Counted from the first letter of the stretch, positions 1-7,790 are shown. The stretch is DNA of 23,005 bases from JAIYDQ01 sp031411055 (GCA_031411055.1 JANOAI010000472.1:1-23005); one strand, 5' to 3'. A program made the numbers and translations. The notes: generated from the letters alone by a model not told the origin.

Positions 1-785
1 TCGGTTGGATGGCCAATACGTTCCCAAGCCATATCGGTGATGTGCAGCAAACCATCGATACCACCCAAGTCGACGAACGCACCGAAATCGGCGATGTTCT
101 TGACCACCCCTTTGCGGAGCTGACCAACTTCGAGTTCGCTCATCAGGTGTTCGCGATCTTCTTCGCGTTGCTTTTCAATCAGCGATCGACGGCTAACAAC
201 AATGTTGCGGCGAAGTTCGTCAATCTTGAGGACTTCACACTGAACAACACGACCGATGTAGTCGCCAATGTCATTTGGACGGCGAATGTCGACTTGGCTA
301 GCTGGCAAGAAGACGTTGACGCCGATGTCGACCAACAAACCGCCTTTGATCTTGCGAGTGACAGTACCGGTAACGATTTGTCCTTCCTGAACGGAGGACA
401 TCATATTTTCCCACTGAATGATCTTCTCAGCCTTGCGCTTGCTGAGGCTGATCATGCCGCGATGTTCTTCGATCGTTCCAGTCTGCTCTTCAACTTCTTC
501 GATGAGCACTTTGACCATTTGGCCAATTACAGGGGGCTCTTCGTCGTCACCCCATTCATTGCGATGGATAGCACCTTCGCTTTTAAAGCCAACATCGACA
601 ACCACAAACTCTTCATTGATATCGACAATTTTGCCTTCGACGATTTGGTTTACGTCAAACTGGCGATCGGCATCATGAAGACTATTGAGGAGGAGCTCTT
701 CCGCTTCTTCGAGCGGGAACATATTGTCCAGTTCGAGCGTTAGGGCGTCATCTTCAAGGGAACGAATGAGGTTACGGTTGACCAT
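1..785 (-). CDS. rpsA: 30S ribosomal protein S1, N-terminal part (truncated by window edge)
   Basis: Ribosomal protein S1 binds mRNA on the small ribosomal subunit and helps load leaders that lack a strong Shine-Dalgarno sequence. Read on the minus strand from an ATG at 785, 261 codons are visible before the window ends, so the C-terminal repeats are missing. Two complete S1 OB-fold repeats can be seen (about residues 47-117 and 134-202) and a third begins near 219. Typical pieces are GKIVDINEEFVVVDVGFKSE, GLLVDIGVNVFLPASQVD and GVVKNIADFGAFVDLGGIDG. The acidic leader before the first repeat is usual for the family. No clear ribosome binding site precedes the ATG. The gene diverges from rpiB. 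The identity is secure; only the number of repeats is unknown. Confidence 0.96.
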   Translation of the reverse strand, partial: MVNRNLIRSLEDDALTLELDNMFPLEEAEELLLNSLHDADRQFDVNQIVEGKIVDINEEFVVVDVGFKSEGAIHRNEWGDDEEPPVIGQMVKVLIEEVEEQTGTIEEHRGMISLSKRKAEKIIQWENMMSSVQEGQIVTGTVTRKIKGGLLVDIGVNVFLPASQVDIRRPNDIGDYIGRVVQCEVLKIDELRRNIVVSRRSLIEKQREEDREHLMSELEVGQLRKGVVKNIADFGAFVDLGGIDGLLHITDMAWERIGHPT

Positions 786-1140
786 TCGAGGGGGCTTTCA
801 AGGGTTCGTGCCAAGAAGCTGATTCTGGGAACCAGCGGGTGCAGAGATGGCGAACCCTAGGTAAAAAAGAGAAAATTGGACCAAGACGCCGTATGGCAAC
901 TATTGCCAAACGCTGAAAACATCTCGATTCGAGGCAACAAAATCTAGCAAGCAATGCGTTTTACGGCAACGGCGTTTCAGGAACTTTGCTAGCGAGTATG
1001 ATGTCGGTTACTTGGCTTTTTATCGGTTTTCAATGCGGATAATCGATAAAACTCAGGGCAAAATCGACTTTCGCGAGGCGGTTTTGGGACTATTGCTTCT
1101 ACCTTCACATACCTGTTTTCCCTATTTTATCGAGCTCAAC
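786..1140. other. Intergenic region between divergent rpsA and rpiB
   Basis: This 355-base gap lies between two divergently transcribed genes and must hold both promoters. A GATAAT element at 1038-1043 (+) could be a -10 box for rpiB, but the best upstream match, TTGGCT at 1012-1017, is 20 bases away, which is too far for a standard promoter. Inverted 7-mers CTAGCAA (944-950) and TTGCTAG (986-992) are too far apart to weigh much. Short open frames here show no recognisable protein. No RNA gene was seen. Confidence 0.5.
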
Positions 1141-1626
1141 ATGGCGGATGACTCCGAACTACGTTACGCAATCGGCGGTGATCATGCCGGATTTGGTTTG
1201 AAGTCTGATGTCGTCAAGCTTCTCAAACACCATGGAGTTAGCTTTTTCGACTGCGGTACACACTCGTCGGATTCTTGCGATTTCCCTGATTTTGCGGAAG
1301 CCGTAGCCAAGGAAATCACCCAGGGCCGGGTCGACCGCGGCATTTTGGTATGCGGTTCAGGCGTCGGGGTGAGCGTCGCTGCCAATAAGTTCCCCGGCAT
1401 TCGCGCCTCCTTATGCCATGACACTTATTCGGCTCGTCAGGGAGTCGAACACGATGACATGAATGTGCTGTGCATTGGAGCTCGAGTGATCGGCCCCGAG
1501 GTCGCCTTCGAAATCGTCCGTGCTTTTCTCAAAGCGCGCTACGCACCTCAGCCGAGACACGCGGCTCGTCTAGCGAAGATTGTCGACATCGAAAAACGAG
1601 TACTCGATGGCAAACTGGGTTGGTAA
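1141..1626 (+). CDS. rpiB: Ribose-5-phosphate isomerase B
   Basis: RpiB interconverts ribose 5-phosphate and ribulose 5-phosphate in the non-oxidative pentose phosphate pathway, in the cytoplasm. The frame is open further upstream from a TTG at 1012, but homology begins just after the ATG at 1141, giving 161 residues, close to the family's usual 145-160. Visible RpiB/LacAB marks are IGGDHAGFGLK near the N-terminus (residues 11-21), the DCGT segment (37-40), the glycine-rich GILVCGSGVGVSVAANKF with Cys71, and EHDDMNVLCIGARVIG (103-118). The Cys is at the position of the catalytic thiol of RpiB enzymes. The gene stands alone, divergent from rpsA and convergent with thyA. LacA/LacB-type sugar isomerases are related, but a single stand-alone copy points to RpiB. 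Confidence 0.93.
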   Translation: MADDSELRYAIGGDHAGFGLKSDVVKLLKHHGVSFFDCGTHSSDSCDFPDFAEAVAKEITQGRVDRGILVCGSGVGVSVAANKFPGIRASLCHDTYSARQGVEHDDMNVLCIGARVIGPEVAFEIVRAFLKARYAPQPRHAARLAKIVDIEKRVLDGKLGW

Positions 1627-2010
1627 AAATCAATTGCAACGTTGTTGGAGTACAGCCTTCAGGCGCTCTCATATTGCACAAGGCCATGGTGCGGCTACAG
1701 AGACTGTCCAGCTTAGTGTTACCACTCCGGTTAGCGTTACCTCTGCCGCAAAGGGGCATTGGTCTTATCACATCTTTCACCATTCCAACCTTCACCCTCC
1801 CCTCGCTGCGCTCGACCCTCCCGCAAGCGGGAGGGTGAAGATGTGTAGAGACCAATGCGCAAGCGGGAGAGGTTACATATACCAAGTAAATTCATTGGTT
1901 CCAAGCTGCACGACATCCTTGCGGGAGGGTGAAGGTTGGAATGAGGAAAGATGTGTAGTGACCAAGGAAATCGGCCAGCGTCTCAGGCTCCTCGATGAAC
2001 ATCCAACCGT
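1627..2010. other. Gene-free convergent intergenic region with palindromic repeats
   Basis: This 384-base stretch between the 3' ends of rpiB (+) and thyA (-) holds no convincing gene. Its right two thirds are filled by the inverted and direct repeats listed separately at 1761-1963. The left part (1627-1760) shows nothing recognisable. Open frames across it have no family-like sequence and their codons are dictated by the repeats. Confidence 0.7.
1761..1963. repeat. Palindromic extragenic repeat cluster with about 41-bp inverted arms
   Basis: Bases 1761-1801 and 1923-1963 are reverse complements at about 35 of 41 positions, including a perfect 21-base inner block. Inside lies a tight perfect hairpin, ACCCTCCCGC (1815-1824) and GCGGGAGGGT (1827-1836), only two bases apart. 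The sequence after it, GCGGGAGGGTGAAG then ATGTGTAGAGACC (to 1853), is repeated at 1921-1963 as the same ends with 16 extra bases between them. A degraded third copy of the core (CGCAAGCGGGAGAGGT) lies at 1858-1873. It could be a REP- or MITE-like element, a bidirectional terminator for the convergent genes, or both. No transposase or clear target-site duplication was seen. Confidence 0.75.
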
Positions 2011-2805
2011 CTACACCGCGACGGGGGCGGCGATGCGGGGATGCGGGTCGTATGCTTGAAGTTCGAAGTCTTCGTAGACGAAATCTAGAATGCTGGCTCG
2101 TTGATTCTTGATGACCAGTTTCGGAAGCGCGCGTGGCTCACGGCTAAGCTGGATTTTTGATTGCTCAAAATGGTTCGAGTAGACATGCGTATCGCCAAGC
2201 ACATGAACGAATTCGCCCGGTTCTAAGCCACAAGATGATGCCATCATCATCGTTAAGAGCGAATACGACGCAATGTTAAACGGAACCCCAAGAAAAAAAT
2301 CAGCGCTTCGTTGATAGAGCTGACAACTCAACTTGCCGTCGGCGACATAAAACTGAAAGAGGATATGGCACGGAGGCAGAGCCATGGTTGGAACGTCAGC
2401 CACATTCCAAGCACTCACAATGAGTCGCCTCGAATCTGGGTTTTGGCGAATTTCTTTTTCGACTTGCTTGATTTGATCGACCGTCGAACCGTCCGGACAA
2501 CTCCAAGATCGCCATTGTTTCCCATAAACCGGTCCGAGCTCGCCTTCGGCGTCAGCCCATTCATCCCAAATGCTGACCGAATGATCTTTGAGATATCGAA
2601 TGTTCGTTTCACCCCGTAGAAACCAAAGGAGTTCGACCACAATGCTCTTCCAGTGAAGCTTTTTGGTGGTCACCATCGGAAAACCTTCGCTGAGATCAAA
2701 CCGCATCCGGCAACCGAATAAACTTCGCGTTCCAGTCCCCGTGCGGTCCGCTTTTTCGTGCCCATTTTCCAGGATTTGTCGAAGTAGGTCGAGGTATTGC
2801 TGCAT
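2011..2805 (-). CDS. thyA: Thymidylate synthase
   Basis: ThyA methylates dUMP to dTMP using 5,10-methylenetetrahydrofolate, the last step of de novo thymidylate synthesis. The ATG at 2805 gives 264 residues starting MQQYLDLLRQILENG. That equals the length of E. coli ThyA and aligns with its start; an in-frame TTG at 2820 would add five residues and is less likely. Visible marks are the folate and dUMP residues in DRTGTGTRSLFG (20-31), the active-site nucleophile Cys146 in MALPPCHILFQFY, the QRSADFFLGVPFNIASYSLL segment, and the C-terminal DPHPRIAAPVAV ending. No strong Shine-Dalgarno precedes the start. It diverges from carA across about 136 bases and converges on rpiB. No dihydrofolate reductase gene lies beside it in this window. 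Confidence 0.97.
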   Translation of the reverse strand: MQQYLDLLRQILENGHEKADRTGTGTRSLFGCRMRFDLSEGFPMVTTKKLHWKSIVVELLWFLRGETNIRYLKDHSVSIWDEWADAEGELGPVYGKQWRSWSCPDGSTVDQIKQVEKEIRQNPDSRRLIVSAWNVADVPTMALPPCHILFQFYVADGKLSCQLYQRSADFFLGVPFNIASYSLLTMMMASSCGLEPGEFVHVLGDTHVYSNHFEQSKIQLSREPRALPKLVIKNQRASILDFVYEDFELQAYDPHPRIAAPVAV

Positions 2806-2941
2806 GATCGGGCAAGTCAAACGGGGCTGTCGGGTAAAGGTGTTGGGGCTTATGCTATGAGGGTTTCAAGAACGATACAAGTCGCGCTTACGAAGTCGCC
2901 AAAATCGTTCTTTTTCTCCGTGAAGCCGCAGGAAAAAGGTT

Positions 2942-4093
2942 GTGATACGTTCGGAAACCATCGCCAAACTCGCTCTCGAAGATGGGACCATTTACCAAGG
3001 CATATCCATCGGTGCCGAAGGCGAAATCGACGGCGAAGTCGTCTTTAACACATCGATGACCGGTTATCAAGAAATCTTGACCGATCCGAGCTATCGTGGC
3101 CAGATCGTCACCATGACCTACCCCATGATCGGGAATTATGGGATCAATTTGGATGATGTCGAAAGCCCGAAGCCACAAATATCGGGTTTTATCGTTCGCG
3201 AAGCCAGTCGCGTTCAAAGCAATTTTCGTTCCAGCGGCTCGCTCCAGGATTACCTGAAGAAACATCAGATCAAAGCGATTGCCGGAATCGATACGCGCGC
3301 CTTAGTTCGCCGCATTCGAAATCTCGGCGCCATGCGAGGCATTCTTTCAACAACCGATTTGGACGACGCCTCCTTGGTTGCCAAGGCTAAACGTAGCCCG
3401 GGACTTGTTGGTCGCGATTTGGTTCGTGAAGTTGTGCCGGAACAGTCCAAAGCTTGGAATGAAAAGCTCCACGACTTTTCACGGACGGCGACGAGTTTAC
3501 CCGTTCAGTCTTACGCAGCTGGTAAAGCACCCAAAGTTGTTTGTCTCGACTTTGGCATGAAATGGAATATTGCTCGACATCTTGCCGAACGCGGCAACGA
3601 AGTAAAAGTACTGCCAGGAACGGCGACGGCTCAAGAGGTGATGGCAGAAAATCCTGATGGAATCTTTTTGAGCAACGGCCCTGGCGACCCCAAGCCTCTC
3701 ACCTACGCCATTTCGACGATTCGTGAATTGCTCGGCAAGAAACCGATCTTCGGAATTTGCTTAGGGCATCAATTGCTTTCTTTGGCGAGCGGTGCCAAGA
3801 CGTTCAAGCTTAAATTTGGACATCGAGGGGGAAATCAACCGGTGCTCAACGTGGATTCCGGACGCGTAGAAATTACTTCCCAAAACCATGGCTTCGCGGT
3901 GGAAGAAGAGAGTTTGCCCTCGTCGCTTCGTATCACGCATCGAAATCTGAACGACAACACGATTGCGGGTGTTCAACACACTGAAGTAAATGCGTTTAGC
4001 GTGCAGTACCATCCTGAAGCTTCGGCTGGCCCGCACGACAGTAGCTACTTGTTCGATCAATTTCAAAAGCAGCTCAGTCATGGCGGAACCTAA
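2942..4093 (+). CDS. carA: Carbamoyl-phosphate synthase small (glutamine amidotransferase) subunit
   Basis: CarA hydrolyses glutamine and passes ammonia to CarB, which makes carbamoyl phosphate from bicarbonate, ammonia and two ATP for pyrimidine and arginine synthesis. The 383-residue product starts with GTG at 2942, preceded by the purine-rich GGAAAAAGG at 2931-2939, one of the few good ribosome binding sites in the window. The N-terminal half has the CarA signature GEVVFNTSMTGYQEILTDPS. The C-terminal class I amidotransferase domain carries the full triad: Cys273 in FGICLGHQ, His357 and Glu359 in YHPEAS. The length is normal. carB is not in the window. The last 14 bases overlap the start of a carbonic anhydrase gene, suggesting translational coupling. 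Confidence 0.97.
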   Translation: MIRSETIAKLALEDGTIYQGISIGAEGEIDGEVVFNTSMTGYQEILTDPSYRGQIVTMTYPMIGNYGINLDDVESPKPQISGFIVREASRVQSNFRSSGSLQDYLKKHQIKAIAGIDTRALVRRIRNLGAMRGILSTTDLDDASLVAKAKRSPGLVGRDLVREVVPEQSKAWNEKLHDFSRTATSLPVQSYAAGKAPKVVCLDFGMKWNIARHLAERGNEVKVLPGTATAQEVMAENPDGIFLSNGPGDPKPLTYAISTIRELLGKKPIFGICLGHQLLSLASGAKTFKLKFGHRGGNQPVLNVDSGRVEITSQNHGFAVEEESLPSSLRITHRNLNDNTIAGVQHTEVNAFSVQYHPEASAGPHDSSYLFDQFQKQLSHGGT

Positions 4094-4712
4094 CAATCCG
4101 TCCCAAAGCCTGAGATCAACTCCCCTCGACCCGGCTTCGGGGAAAGGGGTCCGTAACGACGGGAAAGAACGTCGTGAAGCGGATCAAAAGCGATTACTAG
4201 CACTCGATTCTCGTTCCACATCGATCGATCAGTCCGCTTTCATCGCTCCCAACGCGACGATCATCGGCAACGTGTGTATTGGTCGTGAAGCAACCATCCT
4301 TTTTGGGGCAGTGATTCGAGGCGACTCCGAGGCGATCACAATCGGCGATCAATCCAATGTGCAAGACTTGTGTTGCTTGCACTGCGATCCAGGCTTCCCA
4401 TGCCGGTTGGGAAATCGAGTTACGGTCGGTCATGGCGCGATCGTACATGGAGCGGAAATCGAGGACGATGTGTTGATCGGTATTCGTGCGGTCGTGATGA
4501 ACGGTGCCAAGATCGGCCGAGACTCGATTATCGGGGCTGGAGCCTTAGTGCCGGAAGGCAAAGTTATCCCACCTCGCTCGGTTGTCCTCGGCGTCCCTGG
4601 CAAAGTTGTCCGTGAAGCAACGGAAGCTGACGTGGCTTACATTCGGCACGCGGCTCAACACTACGTCGAAGCTGGCAAGCAGTATCTGGCTCACGCCGAA
4701 AGTCGTGCATAG
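4080..4712 (+). CDS. Gamma-class carbonic anhydrase family protein (left-handed beta-helix)
   Basis: The 210-residue product has hexapeptide repeats from about residue 53 (IAPNATIIGNVCIGREATIL) that form a left-handed beta-helix. Gamma carbonic anhydrases are zinc or iron trimers that interconvert CO2 and bicarbonate. The catalytic set known from Cam appears intact: Arg80 and Asp82 (VIRGD), Gln95, and metal ligands His101 (LHCDPGFP), His118 and His123 (GHGAIVHG). The acidic loop of Cam is absent, as in CamH and other short members. The ATG at 4080 overlaps the carA stop and is the only ATG before the conserved region. It leaves an atypical charged N-terminal extension of about 48 residues, part of it encoded by a GC-rich palindrome. 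Some homologues (YrdA, PaaY) have other or unknown roles, so activity is a prediction. Confidence 0.85.
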   Translation: MAEPNNPSQSLRSTPLDPASGKGVRNDGKERREADQKRLLALDSRSTSIDQSAFIAPNATIIGNVCIGREATILFGAVIRGDSEAITIGDQSNVQDLCCLHCDPGFPCRLGNRVTVGHGAIVHGAEIEDDVLIGIRAVVMNGAKIGRDSIIGAGALVPEGKVIPPRSVVLGVPGKVVREATEADVAYIRHAAQHYVEAGKQYLAHAESRA

Positions 4713-4928
4713 CGACAGACGATTTGCGTTAGCGAAACGACGCGGTCGTGGATCAAAATTTCTTTCTCGACAATCGAGGCCAGAATCGTCCCTTACTGGA
4801 CATGTATTCGAGGTCGAACTGAACACCCCGGGCTGAGACGCATTCCCAAAGTAGCACCGGCTTTAGTCGAATCCGATCAAAACAAAATCGCTATCTCCAT
4901 TCGCCGTAATATCTTTAGTCCGGCAACG

Positions 4929-5732
4929 CTAGTTTCCCATCGCCCCCATCAGTTCACAGGTAAGCGTTTCGATGGCTTGAAGTGCGGCATCTTCATTGCC
5001 GTTGGCAGCTAAAGCCATTTGACGAACGATCGCCGATCCAACGATCAGTCCATCCGCAACCGGCGCCAGTAAGCGAACATGCTCAGGACGGCTAATTCCA
5101 AAGCCGATGCAGATCGGAAGCGGTGTTCGATTTCGTAGCCAATCAACGCGATCAATCAAGCCTGGCGGCAACTCGGTTCGTTCGCCGGTGATGCCGGTCA
5201 CCGAAACGAAATACAAGAAGCCCGATGACAGCTCGGCAATTTTAATCGCTCGCTCAGGCGGCGTCGTTGGTGTAACCAGTTGAATCAAGCTAAAATCGCG
5301 TTCACGGCAGAGCGTCGAAAGCGCACCACTTTCTTCCACAAGTAGGTCTGGCACAATCGCGCCCGAAAAGCCTGCTTTCTGTGCGTCTTCAATATATTTG
5401 GCCGGACCGACGCGATGAATAACGGCGTAGCTGACCATCGTGACGATAGGCATCTTTAGCGATGGTGCGACTTGACCAACTTCCGTAAAGATATCGTGCA
5501 GCTTAATCTTCTTGTCTAAGGCACGTTGATATGACGCCTGGATGACTGGTCCATCGGCAATCGGATCGCTGTAAGGGATGCCGACTTCAGCCATACTACA
5601 ACCGAGCTCATCCAGCCGCGTAAGAACTTTACAAGTAAAAGCCAAGCTTGGGTCGCCAGCCGTAATGAATGGCAGGAACGCTTTGCGTCCAGCGCTACGA
5701 AGATTGGAAAAAAGCGTATCGATATCGGACAT
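4929..5732 (-). CDS. trpA: Tryptophan synthase alpha chain
   Basis: TrpA cleaves indole-3-glycerol phosphate to indole and glyceraldehyde 3-phosphate; indole is channelled to TrpB in the alpha2beta2 complex. The 267-residue TIM-barrel product has the normal length. The catalytic pair falls at the same positions as in the Salmonella enzyme: Glu49 in AEVGIPYSDP and Asp60 in IADGP. Other marks are PFITAGDP, GAIVPDLLVEE and the phosphate-binding CIGFGISRPEH and ADGLIVGSAIV segments. The ATG at 5732 begins MSDIDTLFSNL, as expected. trpA follows trpB on the same strand after a 114-base spacer full of short tandem repeats. No other trp genes are next to it here. Confidence 0.97.
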   Translation of the reverse strand: MSDIDTLFSNLRSAGRKAFLPFITAGDPSLAFTCKVLTRLDELGCSMAEVGIPYSDPIADGPVIQASYQRALDKKIKLHDIFTEVGQVAPSLKMPIVTMVSYAVIHRVGPAKYIEDAQKAGFSGAIVPDLLVEESGALSTLCRERDFSLIQLVTPTTPPERAIKIAELSSGFLYFVSVTGITGERTELPPGLIDRVDWLRNRTPLPICIGFGISRPEHVRLLAPVADGLIVGSAIVRQMALAANGNEDAALQAIETLTCELMGAMGN

Positions 5733-5738
5733 GAAACT

Positions 5739-5765
5739 CTAAGGTCTAAGGTCTAAGGTCTAGGT
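5739..5765. repeat. 7-bp tandem repeat in the trpB-trpA spacer
   Basis: The unit CTAAGGT is repeated three times without error at 5739-5759 and is followed by a fourth, damaged copy CTAGGT at 5760-5765. It lies immediately upstream of the trpA start (ATG at 5730-5732 on the minus strand), so it sits in the trpA leader. Confidence 0.85.
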
Positions 5766-5813
5766 AAAACACTGCGACGCCGTGGCTCGCATTTTCATTT
5801 TTCGATTCCGAAT

Positions 5814-5845
5814 CCTGTCTCCTGCCCCCTGTCTCCTACCCCCTG
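5814..5845. repeat. 14-bp tandem repeat just after trpB
   Basis: CCTGTCTCCTGCCC (5814-5827) is followed directly by CCTGTCTCCTACCC (5828-5841) and a partial third copy CCTG (5842-5845), which stops one base before the trpB stop codon. The two full copies differ at one position. This is a pyrimidine-rich microsatellite-like block on the plus strand. Confidence 0.85.
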
Positions 5846-5846
5846 C

Positions 5847-7088
5847 TCAGGTCGTTGGTTCGCCGCGGAGGCGAGCGATTTCGGCGGCGTCTTTGTCACC
5901 GCGACCGCTCAAACAAATGACGAGATGTTCGTCTCGCGACATGGTTTTCACCATTTCTACGGCTTTGGCAATGGCGTGGCACGTTTCGAGAGCAGGGATG
6001 ATCCCTTCGTTGCGTGCCAAGTAATCGAACGCAGCTAACGCTTCATCATCACGGCACGCCGTATAACGAACGCGGCTGGTATCTTTCCAATAACTGTGTT
6101 CAGGGCCAACGCCTGGATAGTCGAGACCGGCTGAAATACTATGCACGTCGGACGTCTGCCCGTCTTCGTCCTGCATCACGTAGCTGAAGCTGCCATGCAG
6201 AACACCGGGCGAGCCATAGGAAAGAGGCGATGCATGATCGCCGAGATGGCTACTGCGGCCGCCAGCTTCAACGCCGATGAGTTCGACTTCTCGATCTTCG
6301 ATGAATGGATAAAACATCCCAGCCGCATTGCTGCCGCCACCGACACAGGCCACGACTTTGTCAGGCAATCTTCCCAACGTCTTCAAGCATTGATCACGAC
6401 ACTCTTTCCCAATAACACTTTGGAAATCACGCACGATCATCGGAAACGGATGAGGACCGATGACCGATCCGATAATGTAGTGTGTCGTTTCGACGGAGCT
6501 CATCCAGTCCCGCATCGCTTCGTTGACGGCATCGCGCAACGTTCGTGAACCCGACTCGACGGGTCGGACTTCAGCTCCCATCAATCGCATGTTGAAAACA
6601 TTCGGCTTTTGACGGCGGACATCTTCGGCTCCCATGTAAACGACGCAGGGAAGTCCAAAATGAGCACAGGCCGTCGCCGAAGCGACACCATGTTGGCCAG
6701 CCCCGGTCTCGGCAATCACACGTTTCTTCCCCATGCGAAGCGTCAACAAAGCTTGGCCAAGCGTGTTGTTGATCTTGTGGGCCCCGGTGTGGTTCAGATC
6801 TTCTCGCTTGAGCCAAATTTGACCTCCGCCAAGTTGTTCGCTGAGTCGCTTGGCATGATACAACGGGGATGGCCGACCGACGAAGCGATGGAGCAATTCG
6901 TCGAGTTCCGCATGAAAGTCAGGATCATTTTTGGCTTTCGCGTACTCGGCGGTCAGTTCATCCAGCGCGCGGGTCAGCGTTTCGGGGACGAAACGACCGC
7001 CAAAATCACCGAATCGTCCCGAAGCATCGGGGACACTTTTTGAAGCCGTTTCGCTGGCGTTCGTGCCAGCCCTTGGAGCAATACTCAT
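5847..7088 (-). CDS. trpB: Tryptophan synthase beta chain
   Basis: TrpB condenses indole with serine to tryptophan using pyridoxal phosphate. The 413-residue product is slightly longer than the usual 390-400 because of an N-terminal extension before GRFGDFGGRFVPETL. The PLP lysine is Lys105 in NHTGAHKINNTLG. ETGAGQHGVA (substrate carboxylate binding) and the glycine-rich phosphate loop VGGGSNAAGMFYPF are intact. The C-terminal LVICLSGRGDKD is also typical. It is the canonical TrpB1 form that pairs with TrpA, which agrees with trpA lying just downstream. A TTGACC-17-GACAAT promoter candidate lies about 55 bases upstream. The ATG at 7088 was chosen because the frame upstream has no family similarity. 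Confidence 0.97.
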   Translation of the reverse strand: MSIAPRAGTNASETASKSVPDASGRFGDFGGRFVPETLTRALDELTAEYAKAKNDPDFHAELDELLHRFVGRPSPLYHAKRLSEQLGGGQIWLKREDLNHTGAHKINNTLGQALLTLRMGKKRVIAETGAGQHGVASATACAHFGLPCVVYMGAEDVRRQKPNVFNMRLMGAEVRPVESGSRTLRDAVNEAMRDWMSSVETTHYIIGSVIGPHPFPMIVRDFQSVIGKECRDQCLKTLGRLPDKVVACVGGGSNAAGMFYPFIEDREVELIGVEAGGRSSHLGDHASPLSYGSPGVLHGSFSYVMQDEDGQTSDVHSISAGLDYPGVGPEHSYWKDTSRVRYTACRDDEALAAFDYLARNEGIIPALETCHAIAKAVEMVKTMSRDEHLVICLSGRGDKDAAEIARLRGEPTT

Positions 7089-7143
7089 GGAATTTCCGTG
7101 TTCTCGGACATTGTGGCGACGAACGGGTCACCGAAGGACCTTG

Positions 7144-7172
7144 ATTGTCGATGCTAGTTACAATAGGGTCAA
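7144..7172 (-). promoter_or_regulatory. Candidate sigma-70-type promoter of trpB
   Basis: On the minus strand, TTGACC (7172-7167, 5 of 6 to the -35 consensus) and GACAAT (7149-7144, 4 of 6 to the -10 consensus) are exactly 17 bases apart. The -10 element ends 55 bases before the trpB ATG. The spacing and position fit, but planctomycete promoters are poorly characterised and this is a match by eye only. Confidence 0.4.
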
Positions 7173-7253
7173 GTGAAGACCGAGGCATTTGACCGCGAGC
7201 TGTCGCTCGGAAACAACCCGATTTTGAAGATTTCGCACTGAGTCGAGTCAAAA

Positions 7254-7790
7254 ATGTCAAACGCAGCCAAATATCAACCGCACTACACCGTCAAAGACTA
7301 CGAAATGTGGGAAGGTGATTGGGAGCTATGGTTCGGCGTAGCAGTTGCCATGAGTCCTGCTCCATTTGCTCCGCACGAGCGATTTGTTACCCGACTGGTT
7401 CAGGGCTTTATGAATAAAATCGATTCCAACAACTGCCATTGCGAAGTTTTTGCGGGACTCGACTGGTATGTGTCGCGTGATACCGTCGTCCGACCGGACG
7501 TCATGATTGTTTGTGGCGAAAAAATTGAAAAGCAGCTCACGCGGGCTCCCACGCTGGCCGTAGAAGTCCTTTCACCTTCGACTTTATCCAAAGACTTGAA
7601 TCAGAAGCGAGCGTTGTACGAAGCGCAAGGCGTTGAGTATTACTGGATCGTCGATACCGATCAAAAATCGCTTCGCGTTCTACGATTGCTCGATCGAAAA
7701 TACGTTGAAATGGCCCAAGCTAGCCGTTACCAAATCGAACTCAACGACGGCTGTTCGTTCGAGATCGAAAAGGATGCTTTGTTTCGTTAA
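7254..7790 (+). CDS. Uma2 family (DUF820) putative restriction-endonuclease-like protein
   Basis: Uma2 proteins have a PD-(D/E)XK nuclease-like fold and are expanded in cyanobacteria and planctomycetes; their cellular role is mostly unknown. The 178-residue product has the family layout: a WELWFGVAVAMSPAP strand (residues 23-37), VVRPDVMIVC with Asp82, LAVEVLSPSTLSKDLNQK with Glu104 and following lysines, and the GVEYYWIVDTDQKSLRV segment (126-142). The candidate catalytic Asp and Glu are therefore present. The ATG at 7254 fits the domain start. The gene stands alone, divergent from trpB and convergent with pyruvate kinase, with no methylase or toxin-antitoxin partner beside it. Family assignment is strong; function is not known. 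Confidence 0.88.
   Translation: MSNAAKYQPHYTVKDYEMWEGDWELWFGVAVAMSPAPFAPHERFVTRLVQGFMNKIDSNNCHCEVFAGLDWYVSRDTVVRPDVMIVCGEKIEKQLTRAPTLAVEVLSPSTLSKDLNQKRALYEAQGVEYYWIVDTDQKSLRVLRLLDRKYVEMAQASRYQIELNDGCSFEIEKDALFR

Noticed and set aside
9..743. Plus-strand open frame of 244 codons
   Set aside because: It lies opposite the S1 protein gene, whose reverse-strand translation is unmistakable. The plus-strand protein has no family-like sequence.
772..954. Small minus-strand frame overlapping the rpsA start
   Set aside because: It overlaps the start of S1 in another frame and shows no domain. The region is better explained as the rpsA leader.
1580..2059. Open frames across the repeat cluster after rpiB
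   Set aside because: They begin inside rpiB or end inside thyA in other frames, and their middle is repeat DNA.
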